Below, piece by piece: positions 51,498-53,520 of a stretch of 53,520 nt of DNA. The DNA comes from S015-6 sp964384945. Its GTDB lineage: Bacteria; Desulfobacterota; DSWW01. The position numbers and the translations under genes are program-made. Where the stretch lies: contig CAYLMK010000031.1 in the NCBI GenBank assembly GCA_964384945.1, forward strand, positions 1 to 53,520, read 5' to 3'. How positions within the stretch are numbered: the stretch's first letter is position 1; each line of letters opens with the position of its first letter. The notes below the pieces were generated by a model that had not been told where the DNA came from, searched no databases, and saw only the letters and a list, made by a program, of their open reading frames with translations.

Positions 51498-51804
51498 CGC
51501 ATCCCGCTTACTGCTTCTGCGCCCCACGAGGCCGCATCTGGTGTGCCCCTGCTCGTTCTTGGCTCGCGGCACGGCCGGCGTGAGCCAGGTCCCCGTTTTC
51601 CACCTCAGGTTCTCGACGGCACGCGGGCCGGGCAAGAATTGTTATGTGACTCTAGCCATCCGTTTTGAACCGGCGGTTCAAGAAAGCATCGAAGGCCCGA
51701 GAAAAAGTCTAACGAAGTTTTTCTCCTGCGCCGGGCAAGGTGGAAACGAGATTCTGGGGAAAAGGGAAAAGCTACATCTTTTTTGAAAAATGTCTATTTT
51801 TTTC
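51498..51804. other. Intergenic stretch with two inverted repeats
   Basis: About 300 bases without a supported gene between the radical SAM gene and the promoter of the lysine-rich protein. TTGAACCG and CGGTTCAA flank one G in a perfect 17-bp palindrome at 51665-51681. GAGAAAAA (51699-51706) and TTTTTCTC (51718-51725) form a second, AT-rich repeat. Base composition turns strongly AT-rich towards the right end. No gene seen. Confidence 0.5.
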
Positions 51805-51833
51805 TTGACATACAATATCTGGTGTGATTAAAG
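51805..51833 (+). promoter_or_regulatory. Sigma-70-type promoter for the lysine-rich protein
   Basis: A perfect TTGACA (51805-51810) is followed by a 17-bp spacer ending in TGA and the hexamer TTAAAG (51828-51833). The TG one base before the hexamer gives an extended -10 element that could offset its weak match. The predicted leader is about 115 nt long and AT-rich, with a short ACCCA/TGGGT hairpin at 51860-51874. Confidence 0.5.
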
Positions 51834-51954
51834 TACCGAAAGCTCAAAATACAGTAATCACCCACGGTCTGGGTTTTGAATATAAAGTTATAAAAAGGCA
51901 GGGAAGCAAGAGGGAATCGTATCGGGAAAAGTCATGTAGCACGGGAGGAACCTT

Positions 51955-52074
51955 ATGGCCACGAAGAAGGCAGCCAAGAAGAAGGTCGCAAAGAAGAAGG
52001 TCGCAAAGAAGGCAGCCAAGAAGGTTGCGAAGAAGAAACCTGCCGCGAAGAAGAAAGCCACCAAGAAGAAGTAA
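51955..52074 (+). CDS. 39-residue lysine-rich histone H1-like protein
   Basis: A tiny protein made almost only of Lys, Ala, Val, Thr and Pro: it starts MATKKAAKKKVAKKKVAKKA and consists of AAKKK/VAKKK units, about 22 lysines in 39 residues. This matches histone H1-like, Hc1-type basic tails that bind DNA without sequence preference. It has GGGAGGAACCTT before the ATG, its own promoter upstream and a strong terminator 50 bp downstream, so it looks like a complete single-gene unit. Too small for default gene finders and easily masked as low complexity. Confidence 0.8.
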   Translation: MATKKAAKKKVAKKKVAKKAAKKVAKKKPAAKKKATKKK

Positions 52075-52123
52075 GGCATTTCGCGTTCCTGCATCGATAG
52101 GAAGCAAGCAGGATTCGGAAAGA

Positions 52124-52157
52124 GGGCTCCCTGACCATGGAAGGGGGCCCTTTTTTT
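52124..52157 (+). terminator. Rho-independent terminator
   Basis: GGGCTCCC (52124-52131) pairs with GGGGGCCC (52143-52150), eight pairs with one G-T, an 11-nt loop, then seven T residues (52151-52157). It ends the transcript of the lysine-rich protein. Confidence 0.9.
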
Positions 52158-52313
52158 GTGGTGCGCCGGGCATGGCGCGCAGCGCCAGGGACGGCGTCGT
52201 CAAGCGGGGAGCCGGAGCCAACCGGAAAAGATCGGAGGGGATCTTTTCCACCGCAGGGTTCATCGAAACGGGGAAACAGGCCGGGCTTGAGCGCGGAGCA
52301 CGGAAGGGAATCC

Positions 52314-53345
52314 ATGAGCGACGAGACGGGCAGAGCGGCCGGAGAAAGATTCTGCGGCCGGGGTGGAGGGGAACAGGGAAACAGCAAGTGCAGACACCGC
52401 GAGGGTGTTCCGCGAAAAGGTCCGTTGCTCGAAGGAGTGCTCCATCCCGCCGCCGTCTCCATGATACGTGTGGCCTGCGAGGAGTTGTTCCCCCGCGGGA
52501 ATGCCAGCATACTCGAGTTGTTGGCCGGACCCTCGAATCTTAGCTCCTGGGGCGACACCCCGAACGCGGTTACCGGGCTGGGCGCCTGGAAAGAGGAATT
52601 GCTGAGGAACAACGGGCTGCGCCATCGCGTGATTGCGGACCCGAACAGGGCTGCCGCTCTTCCGTTCCGGAGCCGTTGTTTCGACGGAGCCGTTCTGCTC
52701 TTCGGGGTGGAGACACTGCGTGAGCCGGCGCGCGTCTTCGAAGACGTCTCCCGCGTGCTGCGCCGAGGGGCCGTCTTCCTGATTGCCTTCTCGGCGATTG
52801 CGAATCCCGCCTGCGGCAACTCCAAGTGGGAGCGGATGAACCATGAGGAAAGGCTTTCCGCCGTCGTATCCGATCTGGAGAAGACGGAATCGTTCGGGCC
52901 TGTCACGGCGTATGGCACAAAGAGACGCGTTCGGTCCGAAGCGAGCCGAAAGCGGCATCCTCCGAAAAGCCTGCCGCACGTCTGGATCGCCTATGCCAAG
53001 AACCGGGCGGCCGAGCCCCGGGGCGACATATCGTACGGAGGGCTCGAACGAACCTGTGAGGAAGGGGCGGATCCTCTTCGATGCCCCTATTGCGGCGACA
53101 AGCTCAAGAAGTATGAAGTGCCGCACTCTCCCTGCGAGATCGATTACTGGTATGAATCGGAGTTTCTCTACATCTGTTTCAACGACCTTTGCCCGTATTT
53201 CGAGAGGGGTTGGGGCTGGATGTGGTCGAACATGAAGCGCAACGTGTCGTATCGCCATATGTACAACCCCGCAACCGGCAAATCGGGGCCCATTCCGGTG
53301 CCCACCGTCCATGCCCTGCGGGACGGAATCGTGGAGGACGGGTGA
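52314..53345 (+). CDS. Methyltransferase-like protein with C-terminal zinc ribbon
   Basis: A 343-residue protein. The central part (about 50-220) looks like a class I SAM methyltransferase: ILELLAGPSNLSSWG at the motif I position, PNRAAALPFRSRCFDGAVLL for the next strand, and FEDVSRVLRRGAVFLIAFSA as the type 11 post-I segment. The usual glycine-rich ExGxGxG is replaced by ELLAGPS, so SAM binding is doubtful. Residues from about 257 form a zinc ribbon (CPYCG ... CFNDLCPYFERGWGWMW) and end GPIPVPTVHALRDG. Function unknown. The start is the ATG after CGGAAGGGAATCC; upstream open frame crosses a terminator and is not used. Confidence 0.6.
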   Translation: MSDETGRAAGERFCGRGGGEQGNSKCRHREGVPRKGPLLEGVLHPAAVSMIRVACEELFPRGNASILELLAGPSNLSSWGDTPNAVTGLGAWKEELLRNNGLRHRVIADPNRAAALPFRSRCFDGAVLLFGVETLREPARVFEDVSRVLRRGAVFLIAFSAIANPACGNSKWERMNHEERLSAVVSDLEKTESFGPVTAYGTKRRVRSEASRKRHPPKSLPHVWIAYAKNRAAEPRGDISYGGLERTCEEGADPLRCPYCGDKLKKYEVPHSPCEIDYWYESEFLYICFNDLCPYFERGWGWMWSNMKRNVSYRHMYNPATGKSGPIPVPTVHALRDGIVEDG

Positions 53346-53520
53346 ACTCCGACCGACCGCGGGTCGCTCTGTTTGCCCTCCGGGGCATGTCGTATTCGAT
53401 GTTGCCGATCCCCTTTCATCGCAACTCTTGCCGACGCGGCCTCCCCCCGGCCTGAGAAACGCCGGCTAGCCCGACTTTCGCTATTCGGGGCATGAGACAG
53501 GAAATTTAGAGGTATTCTCT

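Noticed and set aside
51955..52074. Lysine-rich repeat as a sequencing or low-complexity artefact
   Set aside because: Start, ribosome site, stop, promoter and terminator are all in place, and codons vary (AAG/AAA, GCA/GCC/GCG), unlike slippage.

Overview
The window is 53.5 kb of GC-rich bacterial chromosome. It looks like a Deltaproteobacteria-type (Desulfobacterota / Thermodesulfobacteriota) genome. The reasons are a membrane-tied sigma-54 activator with a sigma-54 promoter, the nfeD-slipin pair, a stand-alone 2-hydroxyacyl-CoA dehydratase-type subunit and a TolC-type protein, on a backbone of ordinary Gram-negative housekeeping genes. This is inference from gene content; no phylogenetic marker was searched. 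A run of 10 N bases (50035-50044) shows that this is a scaffold, probably from a draft or metagenome assembly. The left edge lies inside a 23S rRNA gene, a common assembly break.

Layout. 1-549: end of an rRNA operon (23S, 5S, terminator). 601-5525: cupin epimerase-like protein, radC, ssb, NCS2-type permease, dcd, cutA. 5486-8507 (minus): compact ResB-like membrane protein, small exported protein, TolC-family protein. 8658-11588: Mut7-C RNase-like protein, rsmD, coaD, coaBC. 11625-12572 (minus): zinc phospholipase C-like protein. 12789-16090: nfeD, slipin, dehydratase-type subunit. 16184-24141: queA-tgt-yajC-secD-secF-DUF456-recJ and a small helical protein, a long co-directional tRNA-modification/protein-export block. 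24223-27272: nadA and a membrane-bound sigma-54 activator. 27273-27725: a regulatory intergenic region. 27726-28196 (minus): smpB. 28496-29830: acyl carrier protein fused to an LnmK/Pnap_2097-like double hotdog enzyme. 29827-36608 (minus): pcrA/uvrD helicase, glmS, dodecin, PfkB kinase, VWA protein, DUF4321 protein. 36911-37531: phasin-like protein. 37642-41462 (minus): gmhA, deoxyhypusine-synthase-like protein, internally deleted endonuclease III homologue, SAM hydroxide adenosyltransferase, site-2 protease; the first four are tightly coupled. 41603-41935: trxA. 42013-47467 (minus): complete rod-shape operon mreB-mreC-mreD-mrdA-rodA. 47781-53345: PpiD-type chaperone, gloB (interrupted by the N gap), PflX-like radical SAM protein, a 39-residue lysine-rich histone-like protein and a methyltransferase-like/zinc-ribbon protein. 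The last 175 bases hold nothing I can recognise. I saw no tRNA, CRISPR array, prophage or insertion sequence.

Most interesting. (1) The 453 bp between the membrane sigma-54 activator and smpB hold two 15-bp ATGC-N7-GCAT palindromes, a near-consensus sigma-54 promoter and a two-segment hairpin, but no protein gene downstream of the promoter. This could be a sigma-54 activator controlling a small RNA. (2) A tiny lysine-rich protein has its own promoter and terminator. (3) A phasin-like protein has three 30-residue repeats and a basic tail, behind a promoter containing a perfect 19-bp palindrome. (4) An endonuclease III homologue lacks its whole catalytic core in frame. (5) A ResB-like protein lacks the periplasmic domain. 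(6) The N gap in gloB can be closed by collapsing a 4-base CGAA overlap, which restores one open frame.
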